From Desulfofalx alkaliphila DSM 12257 (GTDB lineage Bacteria; Bacillota; Desulfotomaculia; Desulfotomaculales; Desulfohalotomaculaceae), in the NCBI RefSeq assembly GCF_000711975.1, contig NZ_JONT01000003.1, positions 1 to 64,000 on the forward strand: a DNA stretch of 64,000 nt, written 5' to 3'. Shown piece by piece: positions 26,387 through 34,902 of the stretch. The notes under the pieces were generated by a model. That model did not search any database. It saw nothing but the letters and a program-made list of their open reading frames with translations, and was not told where the DNA came from. Numbering within the stretch: the first letter of the stretch is position 1; the number at the start of each line of letters is the position of its first letter. Position numbers and translations under genes: made by a program.

Positions 26387-27613
26387 CTATGGCGCAAATT
26401 CTGCTCTTAATTTTTTGCCCATCCTTTGATACAAAACACCCGTCAAGGCCAGCAAGACCCCTGATACCAGCAAAATATAGCTGATAGGTACCATATCCGC
26501 CAGGGGACCGAAGAATAAAATGGCTACCGGCATGGCGGAGCCGGTAACAATGTGAACGAGAGAGAAGACCCGCCCCATCATGGCCGCCTCTACCCTTTCC
26601 TGAATCATCACCGTCAGTACGGTGGCCACCGTGGGCATGAAAAAACCCGCTGTTCCCATCACCATTAAATAAAAAGCAAAGTTGCCGGCCAGTCCTAACA
26701 GGGCAAATAAAATACCAAAGGCCATTAGACCAAGGGCTAGGGTTCGGATTTTATCCTTAAATTCCCCTTTGACGGAGACAAAAACCCCTCCAATTAAAGT
26801 ACCCAAAGTCCAGGCTATTTCATTGGCTGTCAGCCGCCACACATCGCTGCCAAAGGTCCGTTCCACAAATAAAGGTGTTAAGACTGCCGCCGGAGTGATC
26901 AGGAAGAAAGAAACCCCAAAACAAATTAATATGGATTTCAAAAGCCTGTCGCTAAAAGTATAGGCAATACCCTGCTTCAGCTCCGTAAAGACAGAAGCGG
27001 TTTCCCCTTCCGTCCCTACCTTTTCTACCCGGATAAAACTTAACACCGAGATGGCCAAGGAAGCGGTAACCACATCCACCATAAAGGCCCAAACAATACC
27101 CAGGGAACCCAGCACCACTCCTCCCACCGCCGGGGACAGCAGCAGCAATACCGAATTCAAGGTTTGATTAACACCTTGTACCTTGGTCAGCTTGTCCACC
27201 GGCACAAGCTGAGGAAACAAGGCACTGACGGCAGGAGCCTGAACCCCCGCCGCAATTGAGCGAACAAAAGAAACAGCCAAAAGCATTTCCAGCCTTTGAT
27301 AGCCCGCCCAAAATGCAATGGCTAAGCCCAAGGTAGCTAAGGCGATAAAACCGTCAGACAGCATGATCAGGTATTTTCGATTGTGCCGATCCGCCCAGAC
27401 TCCTCCCCATAGGGATACCAGCACCTGAGGCAGCAAGGCACTGATGGTGAAAAGCATGACCCAGGTGCCTGAGGAGGTCTCTAAGGTAATGTGCCAAATG
27501 ATGGCAAAACTCACCACAGAAGAGCCAAAAAGGGATATATTCTGGCTTGCGAGAAATAAGATAATCTGTCTCAACCAATTTTTATTACTGCCGCTGAATG
27601 AATTTGCTTCCAT
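26387..27613 (-). CDS. MFS exporter of the macrolide-efflux (MefA-like) type
   Basis: A 408-residue membrane protein with about 12 hydrophobic segments. The N-terminus NISLFGSSVVSFAIIWHI and the loop GGVWADRHNRKYLIMLSDG match the MFS_3 branch that includes macrolide and siderophore exporters. The substrate is not known from sequence. It lies upstream of the metK riboswitch and has no obvious operon partner. Confidence 0.85.
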   Translation of the reverse strand: MEANSFSGSNKNWLRQIILFLASQNISLFGSSVVSFAIIWHITLETSSGTWVMLFTISALLPQVLVSLWGGVWADRHNRKYLIMLSDGFIALATLGLAIAFWAGYQRLEMLLAVSFVRSIAAGVQAPAVSALFPQLVPVDKLTKVQGVNQTLNSVLLLLSPAVGGVVLGSLGIVWAFMVDVVTASLAISVLSFIRVEKVGTEGETASVFTELKQGIAYTFSDRLLKSILICFGVSFFLITPAAVLTPLFVERTFGSDVWRLTANEIAWTLGTLIGGVFVSVKGEFKDKIRTLALGLMAFGILFALLGLAGNFAFYLMVMGTAGFFMPTVATVLTVMIQERVEAAMMGRVFSLVHIVTGSAMPVAILFFGPLADMVPISYILLVSGVLLALTGVLYQRMGKKLRAEFAP

Positions 27614-27649
27614 TAATTGCTACCCTCTGCTAAGCCCGATTTTTATAGT

Positions 27650-27671
27650 AGGGGCCTGATTTATCACGCCC
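27650..27671. repeat. Dispersed palindrome copy; probable terminator of the ylmC gene
   Basis: AGGGGCCTGATTTATCACGCCC, one mismatch from a perfect GGGCGTGAT/ATCACGCCC palindrome. It lies 10 bases after the ylmC stop and so would fold at the 3' end of that transcript. Confidence 0.65.
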
Positions 27672-27680
27672 ACTCTTTTT

Positions 27681-27926
27681 TTATCTGCCCAAGGAATCAA
27701 TTTCCACCAACACGGTATCCAGGCCAAATTTCACAATCCGTTCCCAGGGAATTACCAGCTCACGGCCAGAGCGAAAAAGACCTATCTTGCGGGAAGGTTC
27801 CACCACAATGGCCGTTATCCTGCCGGTTTTATTATCAAAGTGCATGTCAATTACAGCACCCATTTTGGCCCCGTCAGTAATATTTATTATATCCTGTTTT
27901 GCCAGTTGAGTAGCCTTGTGCAACAT
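27681..27926 (-). CDS. YlmC/YmxH family PRC-barrel protein
   Basis: An 81-residue single-domain PRC-barrel protein (KQDIINITDGAKMGAVIDMH ... GRITAIVVEPSRK ... LVIPWERIVKFGLDTVLV). The family is kept in endospore formers and annotated as sporulation-associated. The ATG at 27926 follows GGGGGTGA by 7 bases; a longer reading up to 28046 is Arg/Cys-rich and not credible. It lies 49 bases downstream of the subtilase gene. Confidence 0.88.
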   Translation of the reverse strand: MLHKATQLAKQDIINITDGAKMGAVIDMHFDNKTGRITAIVVEPSRKIGLFRSGRELVIPWERIVKFGLDTVLVEIDSLGR

Positions 27927-27975
27927 TTTGCTGTCACCCCCCTTAACCCAGAATATGTCGGCAAGGGGTAAAGGG

Positions 27976-30222
27976 TTACAACAAATTAAGCATCCTCTGC
28001 AGCACCGCCGCCGCCTCCGCCCTGGTGGTGGTACCCTGGGGTGCAAAGCGGTGTTCCGAGCGGCCCTTAATGACGTCGTACCTAACCATCAGGGATACCG
28101 AGGTTTTGGCCCAGGGGCTGATGTCTGCCCGGTCATAGTAAATATCAAGGGTTGTATCTTCCGATGAATAGGGAATATAACCGGCACCGATGGCCCGGGT
28201 AAGCATCACCGCCATTTGCTCCCTGGTGATGGGGTCGCCGGGGCCAAAAAGGTGTTCAGAATAACCTGCCACCAGCCCGGCATTAACCGCCGCTCCCACG
28301 GCGCCCCGGTACCAGGCATGCTGCGGAACATCGTAATATTTGGCATCATCCGGTGATTCAACTAAGTTAAGGGCCCGCACCAACATGGAGGCAAACTGGG
28401 CCCTGGTGACATCTTGATCGGGCTGAAAGCTTCCGTCGGGAAAACCCCCCACTAAATTGCGCCGGGACATATCTGCTATTACCTTTTCCGCCCAATGGTT
28501 TAAGGTGTCATTATATGCCGCCGGTTCCGCCGTGGCTAACCGATTAATTAATGCGGCATAACCTAAATCATAAACGGCATCCAGCCTGGGCTCCGCCCTG
28601 CCCTGGCCCTGGGGTAAGTAATAAACTTTGGTTCCGGCGGCTAAGCCCACCGCCCGGGTGTTTGGCACATCACTGTTATTTATCAGCCTTAGGCTGCCGG
28701 CCGCCACCGAGTCAATTTTCAAACTGCCCCCGTCGGCCCTTTCAATGCGCTGGCTTCCTTGATCATACCTCACAGTGCCCCTTAAGGGCACTTCCCCATA
28801 GATGATGGCAAAGGGCTGCTCTTCACTTTCTACCCTGCTGCCATTTACCTCAATGGCATAGACACCCTCTTGGGGATTGTTTATTGTAACAACCTCCACA
28901 TTGTTTTTTCTGTCCCCGCCCAGGGCTTGGTTGCCCCAAAAGACTCTGCCGTCCGGAGCGGTCACCTTTAGGTCCAGGTCATTGACCAAGGGGCTGTCTG
29001 TACCGGCCTGGCCGGGGGCATCGGTCCATACCAGGCTTATGCGCACCGGCGCCTTGCCGGTGGCAGCAAAACTATAATTATAGATTTCATTGTCTCTCAT
29101 ATTAACCCTGTCCCGGTATGAGGTCAGTTCATCCTCCAATGCCATCAGCGTAGCCTGCAGGTCAATCATACCAAAGCCCTGGGCTTCCCGGGGTTCACCG
29201 GGCAGCTGCTGGGCACCGTGAATAAGGGCCGCCTTTATTAATGCCGCTGTGGGTTGTATTCCTTTAATATCGGTAAAATATTGGCGGGTTAAGGCCGCCC
29301 CGCCCGAGGCCAATGCGTTGGCCATGCTTGTACCCGATAAATAGGCGTATGAAGCCACTTCCTCTCCACTGCTGTTCAGTTCCCGCACCCCTGAAAGTAT
29401 CCAGGTGCCAGGCGCCACCAAATCCGGTTTTATTCTGGCGTCACGGGTACCCCTGCTGCTAAAGGCAGCCACCTGGTAGGGGTTGTCTGAGTGGCCGTCA
29501 ATACCCCTGGGGCTCTCGGTGGCCCCAACGGTAATAAGGTTTTTGGCTGAACCCGGTGAGGTAACATGCCTTGCCTGGCCTTCCCCTTGGTTGCCGGCAG
29601 ACTTCAGCACCACCATATCCGGGTGTTCCCAAACAAACTTGTCCAGCGACACGGCATTATGATCATAGCTGCCGCCGTTTTCCCTAATACCCCAACTGTT
29701 TGAGTGAATGCGCACCCCGGCCTTGTAGGCATCCGCCAGCAGCTCGTAAATGGGGGGCAGTTTTAAACTGTTGCTGGCCTGGTCATAGGTGGCCTGAAAA
29801 TACAGCTTGGCATCATAGGCAATACCCTTTAACCGGCCACCGGATTTTTCACCGCTGCCCACTATGGAGGTTGCTATATGGGTGCCGTGGCCAAAGGGGT
29901 CTTCCCAGCCCTCACCGCTGTAATCCCTTACCCCTATCACCCGGTCATTGAGGTCAAGGTGCAGGCTTTCAATGTCACCGGTGTCTAAGCCGGTATCCGC
30001 CACCCCAATAATTTGCCCCTGGCCTGTCAAGCCCAGGCCGTTGGGGGCAAATTCCGGATTGTACCATATTAAAGGCACCCCCATGGTAACGGCGGAAACA
30101 TCATTTTCAATATCAGCATCGGCAATATGTATATCACCGGCCCAGGAGGCATTAAATGTCACAGCAGTTAGCACAGCAGCTAAAAAAATCATCCACAGAC
30201 TTTTTTTATAAGATAAATTCAT
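27976..30222 (-). CDS. Exported subtilisin-like (S8) protease with C-terminal SLH repeats
   Basis: A cell-surface serine protease of 748 residues. It has a signal peptide (1-28, ending SWA), then the S8 catalytic domain with Asp in GVADTGLD (near 92), His in FGHGTHIATSIVG (near 138) and Ser in LSGTSMANALASG (near 316). A beta-sandwich of the proprotein-convertase type follows (about 390-480, ISLVWTDAPGQAGTDSPLVN). Three SLH repeats end the protein (about 570-748). All catalytic residues are present, so it is likely active in processing or degrading surface proteins. It would be anchored on the CsaB-modified polymer. Confidence 0.93.
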   Translation of the reverse strand: MNLSYKKSLWMIFLAAVLTAVTFNASWAGDIHIADADIENDVSAVTMGVPLIWYNPEFAPNGLGLTGQGQIIGVADTGLDTGDIESLHLDLNDRVIGVRDYSGEGWEDPFGHGTHIATSIVGSGEKSGGRLKGIAYDAKLYFQATYDQASNSLKLPPIYELLADAYKAGVRIHSNSWGIRENGGSYDHNAVSLDKFVWEHPDMVVLKSAGNQGEGQARHVTSPGSAKNLITVGATESPRGIDGHSDNPYQVAAFSSRGTRDARIKPDLVAPGTWILSGVRELNSSGEEVASYAYLSGTSMANALASGGAALTRQYFTDIKGIQPTAALIKAALIHGAQQLPGEPREAQGFGMIDLQATLMALEDELTSYRDRVNMRDNEIYNYSFAATGKAPVRISLVWTDAPGQAGTDSPLVNDLDLKVTAPDGRVFWGNQALGGDRKNNVEVVTINNPQEGVYAIEVNGSRVESEEQPFAIIYGEVPLRGTVRYDQGSQRIERADGGSLKIDSVAAGSLRLINNSDVPNTRAVGLAAGTKVYYLPQGQGRAEPRLDAVYDLGYAALINRLATAEPAAYNDTLNHWAEKVIADMSRRNLVGGFPDGSFQPDQDVTRAQFASMLVRALNLVESPDDAKYYDVPQHAWYRGAVGAAVNAGLVAGYSEHLFGPGDPITREQMAVMLTRAIGAGYIPYSSEDTTLDIYYDRADISPWAKTSVSLMVRYDVIKGRSEHRFAPQGTTTRAEAAAVLQRMLNLL

Positions 30223-30470
30223 TATCAGGTAAGCTCCTAAACTTATAATATAGAATATTGCACAGATAATAACTGGTTTCTACACAGTAAAAACTATTCC
30301 TTTAGTTATTTAACTAAATTCAATTGGCAATTGTAGCATCTTCTATTAAATTTATGTATTAAAGGGGGAATTTGTCTCAGGGGCGGCTGCCAAGGCACAG
30401 TATGTCATATATAAGACGGGCCAACACACCCTTTCGTTTCACCTTTTTTGTATTTTAATTAAAAGACCGA

Positions 30471-30495
30471 GGGGTGGGCCAACATTGCCCACCCC
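30471..30495 (-). terminator. Hairpin terminator of the phosphoglucomutase gene
   Basis: Stem GGGGTGGGC/GCCCACCCC with a 7-base loop, directly after the gene stop, followed on the minus strand by TCGGTCTTTTAAT. The rest of the 280-base space up to the subtilase gene shows no gene or recognised motif. Confidence 0.75.
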
Positions 30496-30502
30496 TTACA
30501 TA

Positions 30503-31963
30503 TTACAAACCCAAGGTTTCCTTTAATTCCTGTTGAATTTCTTCCACCCGCTCTATGCTTTGGGCTTCGGCGTAAATTCTAAATAGGGGCTCGGTGCCTG
30601 AGGGGCGGATCAATACCCAGCTGCCGTCAGCCAACAATAATTTGGTGCCGTCAATGGTTATCCGGCCTACTACCTGCTGCCCGGCCACCCTTTCGGGCTC
30701 AAGGGTCTTTAATTGCTGCAGCACCCGGATTTTATCCTCCGGGGTGGTGTGAATATCCAAGCGCCTGCTGTACAGTTGGCCAAATTTATCGGCCACCTCC
30801 TGCATCAGCCGGGTTAAACTCTTTTTATGGTAGGCCATCATTTCCGCCGCCAAGAGGCCGGCCAATATACCGTCTTTCTCCGGGATATGACCTATTATTG
30901 ATAGGCCGCCGCTTTCTTCCCCGCCCATGATGGCACCCTTTTCATGTAAGCACTGCCCAATATACTTAAAGCCCACCGGGGTTTCTTCCACCTGCTGGCC
31001 GTAGTGGCCGGCAATTCTGTCAAGCAGGTGGGTGGTGGCCACCGTCCGGGCAGCCTTGCCCCTTATGCCCTTAACTTCCATCATGTGATAATAAAGCATG
31101 GGCAAAAACTGATTGGGGGTGATGTATTGGCCGTTGCTGTCAATAATGCCAAAGCGGTCGGCGTCTCCGTCCAAAGCCAGCCCCAGGTGGGCCCCGGTAT
31201 CCTTTAGCAATTGCTGCAGTTTTCCCAGCGAATGGCCGGTGGGCTCAGGCATGCCGCCGCCAAAGAGGGGATCCCGGTGGTTGTTAATGGTCTCTACCTG
31301 GGCCCCGGCCCTTTGCAGTATCGTATCCAGGTAGCCTATGCCGGCACCGTACATTGGATCCACCACTATTTTCATCCCCGATTTACCAATGACCTCTAAG
31401 TCGATTATTTCTGCCAGGTGCTCCATGTACTGCCCCACGGGGTCTATTTCATAGCATTGGACACAGAAGTCCGGCTGGTGTTCCTTTTCTATCAGGTGGC
31501 CGTAACGGCCCTCTGCTTCCTCTGTAATCCCCAAGTTGTAAACGCCCTGGTGTCTTTTTATGTTTTCTTCTATTTGCTTTGTAACATGGGGCAGGGCCGG
31601 CCCGGCATGCTCGGGAATGAACTTGTATCCGTTGTACTCCGGCGGGTTATGGCTGGCGGTAAGCATCACCGCCCCGGCAGCATTTTGCATTTTAATGGCA
31701 AAGGCAGTGACGGGGGTAGGGGCCGGTTTTTTAATTATAAACACCCGTATGCCTTTTTTCAGCATTTCTTCGGCCACCTCTTCGGCGAACCGGTCAGATA
31801 AAAAGCGGTTGTCGTAGCCAATTACCACTCCCCGCTCTTTTAAGCCCTTATCTATAATGTAGTCGGCCACAGCTCGGGTAACCAATCTGACGTTTTCAAA
31901 TATAAAGTCGTCAGCTATGATTCCCCGCCAACCGTCAGTGCCAAAGGCAATTTTTATAGACAA
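30503..31963 (-). CDS. Phosphoglucomutase/phosphomannomutase family enzyme
   Basis: Interconverts hexose 1- and 6-phosphates, feeding galU and wall polymer synthesis. It has the phosphoserine loop VMLTASHNPPEYNGYKF, the metal loop ALDGDADRFGIID, the sugar loop GGEESGGLS and the C-terminal phosphate loop IRPSGTEPLFRIYAE. The likely start is TTG at 31963 (GGAGG 8 bases upstream), giving about 486 residues and avoiding overlap with the DUF421 gene; an ATG at 31978 carries the Shine-Dalgarno within it. Substrate (glucose or mannose) cannot be decided here. Confidence 0.93.
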   Translation of the reverse strand: MSIKIAFGTDGWRGIIADDFIFENVRLVTRAVADYIIDKGLKERGVVIGYDNRFLSDRFAEEVAEEMLKKGIRVFIIKKPAPTPVTAFAIKMQNAAGAVMLTASHNPPEYNGYKFIPEHAGPALPHVTKQIEENIKRHQGVYNLGITEEAEGRYGHLIEKEHQPDFCVQCYEIDPVGQYMEHLAEIIDLEVIGKSGMKIVVDPMYGAGIGYLDTILQRAGAQVETINNHRDPLFGGGMPEPTGHSLGKLQQLLKDTGAHLGLALDGDADRFGIIDSNGQYITPNQFLPMLYYHMMEVKGIRGKAARTVATTHLLDRIAGHYGQQVEETPVGFKYIGQCLHEKGAIMGGEESGGLSIIGHIPEKDGILAGLLAAEMMAYHKKSLTRLMQEVADKFGQLYSRRLDIHTTPEDKIRVLQQLKTLEPERVAGQQVVGRITIDGTKLLLADGSWVLIRPSGTEPLFRIYAEAQSIERVEEIQQELKETLGL

Positions 31964-31982
31964 ATTCAATGCCTCCATTCTG

Positions 31983-32717
31983 TTATTTTTCCTTATCGGT
32001 AATATCCTGCACATGTCCCAATTCTCTTTTCAACTGATCCCGGTATTTATCCACATACAGGTTGCCCGATGTATCTAGGCCCGCAAAGGCCACCTCCTTG
32101 GGGCTGTCTATACCCTTTTTCTTTAACTCCGAGAGCAGCCAATCAAGGGATAAGTTGTTTTGCTCCAGATTCTGATAAATTACTTGCCCGTCCATAATCA
32201 TCTCGGTAAGCAGCCCTTGGTATTGGGTTGAAAGGTTTATATCCCTTGGGGTCAAGGGCTGTTTGTCGCTTTTTAACAGTACGCTCAGTTCCCCATTGGG
32301 CTCGGCAATTGCAAATTCAACGTCTGAAATGTTAAATACATTTTTTTCCCGCAGCTGCATTAGCAAATTGTCAATGCTGTAGCGTTCTGTCTTTATGTTT
32401 TTTTCCATTATTTTACCGTTATGTATAACCACCACCGGTTCGCCCTCAATTATTTTACGCGCTGCCCTGGATTTTAATGCCGTGTAATTGGTCACCATGG
32501 TTAGACCGGCAATAATAACGATACCAATTATGTAGTAAATAACGTTTTCCTTATGATCGGTGGCCATGTTGGCACCTATGGAGCCAATAACTATGGCGTT
32601 TACAAAATCACTGACCGTCAGCTGGCCCACCTGCTGTTTGCCCACTAATCTGGTAAGAATCAATATGGCAGTAAAGGCTAAAAGGGAGCGCAGTGCTATG
32701 TCAATATGGGGGTTCAA
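31983..32717 (-). CDS. DUF421 (YetF-like) membrane protein
   Basis: A 244-residue protein with three membrane helices (about residues 8-80) and a cytoplasmic two-part YetF domain with EGEPVVVIHNGKIMEKNI and FAIAEPNGELSVLLKSD. The family is linked in spore formers to spore membrane and germination functions (SpoVAE-like neighbours), but this copy stands alone. The TTG start at 32717 lies 7 bases after a perfect AGGAGG; longer readings lack a ribosome site. It precedes the phosphoglucomutase gene by 19 bases. Confidence 0.88.
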   Translation of the reverse strand: MNPHIDIALRSLLAFTAILILTRLVGKQQVGQLTVSDFVNAIVIGSIGANMATDHKENVIYYIIGIVIIAGLTMVTNYTALKSRAARKIIEGEPVVVIHNGKIMEKNIKTERYSIDNLLMQLREKNVFNISDVEFAIAEPNGELSVLLKSDKQPLTPRDINLSTQYQGLLTEMIMDGQVIYQNLEQNNLSLDWLLSELKKKGIDSPKEVAFAGLDTSGNLYVDKYRDQLKRELGHVQDITDKEK

Positions 32718-32856
32718 GGTTTTTCCTCCTGCATATATTAGATACAAAGCATATTTTTCCTGCAACTCAGGTAAATTATGCATTCCCTGCCAAAGAAGTT
32801 TATCTATGTAACTAATTGGCAACAATATGGGTAAAGTAAAATTTTGGGAGGATAAA

Positions 32857-32976
32857 ATGGCTAAGATAAAAGTGGTAAAAGTTGACCAGAACAAAAAGCT
32901 GTTTACAAACTACTTAAAATGGCTGCAGGCTAAAAAGAAAAAAATGACCGCCAAAGCGGCCGGTCATAAACAATAG
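32857..32976 (+). CDS. Small basic protein of 39 residues, unknown
   Basis: One of only two plus-strand genes supported here. ATG at 32857 follows GGGAGGAT by 3 to 4 bases (GGGAGG ends 6 bases before). The peptide starts MAKIKVVKVDQNKKLFTNYL, with 12 lysines in total, and ends in TAKAAGHKQ. Upstream is TTGGCA and, 15 bases later, TAAAAT, a possible promoter with a short spacer. The last bases overlap the stop and terminator hairpin of the converging epimerase gene. Function unknown; could be a small nucleic-acid-binding or ribosome-associated protein. Confidence 0.55.
   Translation: MAKIKVVKVDQNKKLFTNYLKWLQAKKKKMTAKAAGHKQ
32944..32967 (-). terminator. Terminator of the epimerase gene
   Basis: Stem ATGACCG/CGGTCAT with TTTTTTTCTTTTT after it on the minus strand. 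The hairpin includes the epimerase stop codon and lies within the 3' end of the small plus-strand gene. Confidence 0.8.
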
Positions 32977-33863
32977 TTTTTTAAACCCTGCTCTATACTC
33001 CACACCGGTTCCCATCCCAAAGCCACCTGGGTTTCCCAACTGCTTAAATAACTGTGCCTTATGTCCCCCTTGCGGGGCGGGGCATATTGGGGCCGGCCCC
33101 GGTAGCCGGTAATTTTTTTTAACAGTGCAAAAAGTTGATTTATCGAAGTGGCTTTTCCGGTGCCCACATTTAATATTTGCCTGTTGCCCCGGGTTAATGC
33201 CGCCACATTGGCCGCTGCCACATCCCTTACATGTATAAAATCCCTGGTCTGCAGGCCGTCGCCAAAAATAAGGGGGGTAAGCCCCCGGCGCATTTGATTT
33301 AAAAAAAGGGCCACCACCCCGCCCTCTCCCGTTACAGGCTGACGGGGGCCGTAAACGTTGGCATAGCGCAGCACGGTGTACTGCAAGCCGCACAGCATGC
33401 AGTAGGCCTCCAGGTATAATTCGCCGCATCGTTTTGATACACCATAGCCGCACATGGGCTTTAAGGGATGCCTTACATCCACAGGCAGGTATTGCGGTTC
33501 CCCATACACCGCGGCAGAGGATGCGTGCACCACCTTGCGCACCCCTGCCAGGCGACAGGCTTCTAACAGGTTTACCATGCCCTCTATGTTTACCCTCACA
33601 TCATGTACCGGATCCTCCAGGGACCGCTGCACACTGACCTGGGCTGCCTGGTGAACAACCGCCTCAGGCCGAAACTTATCCACCACAGCGGCCAGTTTGC
33701 GGTGGCAGATATCCAGCTTAATAAACCGGGCCTTGGCGTTTAAATTGGCTTCACTGCCGGTTTCAAGGTTGTCAACAATTAAAACAGAATGGCCTTGTTC
33801 AATTAGCAGATCAACAATGTGTGAACCAATAAAGCCTGCCCCACCGGTAACCAATACCCGCAT
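32964..33863 (-). CDS. NAD-dependent sugar epimerase/dehydratase (UDP-glucose 4-epimerase type)
   Basis: An extended short-chain dehydrogenase of 299 residues acting on a nucleotide sugar. It has the Rossmann motif VTGGAGFIGSHIVDLL near 5-20, the SSAAVYG segment with catalytic Ser/Thr position, and YGVSK (YxxxK) near 146-150. VYGPRQ follows, as in GalE-like enzymes. Neighbours galU and TagO support a role in wall polymer precursor supply. The exact sugar cannot be read. Confidence 0.92.
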   Translation of the reverse strand: MRVLVTGGAGFIGSHIVDLLIEQGHSVLIVDNLETGSEANLNAKARFIKLDICHRKLAAVVDKFRPEAVVHQAAQVSVQRSLEDPVHDVRVNIEGMVNLLEACRLAGVRKVVHASSAAVYGEPQYLPVDVRHPLKPMCGYGVSKRCGELYLEAYCMLCGLQYTVLRYANVYGPRQPVTGEGGVVALFLNQMRRGLTPLIFGDGLQTRDFIHVRDVAAANVAALTRGNRQILNVGTGKATSINQLFALLKKITGYRGRPQYAPPRKGDIRHSYLSSWETQVALGWEPVWSIEQGLKNYCL

Positions 33864-33935
33864 CGGTACATACCCCCGATTAATATCTTATATAATCATG
33901 GGTATGCACAGAGGGAACAAGCTACCACAAGAATT

Positions 33936-34802
33936 TTATAACAGTTCTTTTAGGTACTCCTTAAATTCTGCCCCCAAGTCTTCCCTTTCCAGGGCAAACT
34001 CCACGGTGGCCTTTAAATAGCCCAGCTTATCGCCCACATCGTAGCGTTTGCCTTCAAAGGCCAAGCCGTAAATGGCTTCACAGCTGACCAGGGACCTTAG
34101 GGCGTCGGTAAGTTGAATTTCTCCGCCGGCACCGGGTTTTGTTTTTGCCAAAAAGTCAAAAATTCTGAGGCTGATTATGTAACGGCCCATCACCGCCAAG
34201 TTTGAGGGGGCCTCTTCCACCTTGGGTTTCTCCACTAAATCATGCACCCGGTAAATCTTGTCTTCCAGCTGACTGGCCTTTAATATGCCATATTTGTAGG
34301 TATCCTCCGGGGGCACCTCCTGCACCGCCAGCACACTGTAGCGGTATTCCTCATAAACTTCTATCATTTGCTTTAAACAGGGCTTTTCACTGCGCACCAC
34401 GTCATCCCCAAGCAGCACTGCAAAGGGCTCATCCCCAATGAACTTGCGGGCGCAGTAAATGGCATGGCCCAAACCAAGGGGCTCCTTTTGGCGCACATAG
34501 TGAATATCAACCATGGTGCCGATATCCTGCACCAGCTTTAATAAATCATCCTTGCCCCTTTCGGATAGGATCATTTCCAGTTCCAGCGATTTGTCAAAGT
34601 GATCTTCAATGGCCCGCTTGTTGCGGCCGGTGATAATTAAAATATCTTCAATGCCCGAAGCCACCGCTTCTTCCACAATAAATTGAATGGTGGGTTTATC
34701 TACTATGGGCAGCATTTCTTTGGGCTGGGATTTAGTGGCCGGCAGAAAGCGTACTCCCAAACCCGCAGCCGGTATTATGGCCTTGCGAATAGGTTTCAAC
34801 AT
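33936..34802 (-). CDS. galU: UTP-glucose-1-phosphate uridylyltransferase (first copy)
   Basis: Makes UDP-glucose. It has the nucleotide-binding motif IIPAAGLGVRFLPATKSQPK and the VDKPTIQFIVEEA block, then GEIQLTDAL near 225. ATG at 34802 follows GGAGG by 8 bases, giving 288 residues. A second closely similar copy lies at 55943. This copy sits between the epimerase and the TagO-type gene, in the more GC-rich part of the window. Confidence 0.97.
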   Translation of the reverse strand: MLKPIRKAIIPAAGLGVRFLPATKSQPKEMLPIVDKPTIQFIVEEAVASGIEDILIITGRNKRAIEDHFDKSLELEMILSERGKDDLLKLVQDIGTMVDIHYVRQKEPLGLGHAIYCARKFIGDEPFAVLLGDDVVRSEKPCLKQMIEVYEEYRYSVLAVQEVPPEDTYKYGILKASQLEDKIYRVHDLVEKPKVEEAPSNLAVMGRYIISLRIFDFLAKTKPGAGGEIQLTDALRSLVSCEAIYGLAFEGKRYDVGDKLGYLKATVEFALEREDLGAEFKEYLKELL

Positions 34803-34833
34803 TGTATACTCCTCCAAAGACTAATAAGTACTT

Positions 34834-34859
34834 AAAGGGCTCGACTAATCGAGCCCTTT
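34834..34859 (-). terminator. Palindromic terminator-like hairpin between the TagO-type gene and galU
   Basis: Perfect stem AAAGGGCTCGA/TCGAGCCCTTT with a 4-base loop. Its GGGCTCGA-TCGAGCCC core resembles the dispersed palindrome family. The T run on the minus strand is weak. Confidence 0.65.
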
Positions 34860-34902
34860 GGTGTTAACAAGAATACTTCAATTTTAACCGCGTCTAATGG
34901 TG

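Noticed and set aside
27927-28046. Extended N-terminus of the YlmC/YmxH protein
   Set aside because: The extra 40 residues are Arg/Cys/Pro-rich, overlap the subtilase gene end, and a perfect ribosome site supports ATG 27926.
30223-30502. Possible regulatory RNA upstream of the subtilase gene
   Set aside because: GAAAGGG-like pieces are present on the minus strand, but no known riboswitch core could be assembled.
32718-32894. Extended N-terminus of the DUF421 protein
   Set aside because: TTG at 32717 has AGGAGG at the right distance and starts at the usual first membrane helix; the longer form has no ribosome site.
32914-33453. A 179-codon frame on the minus strand, Cys/Gly/Pro-rich
   Set aside because: It lies out of frame inside the epimerase gene, whose motifs are intact, and has no ribosome site or recognisable fold.
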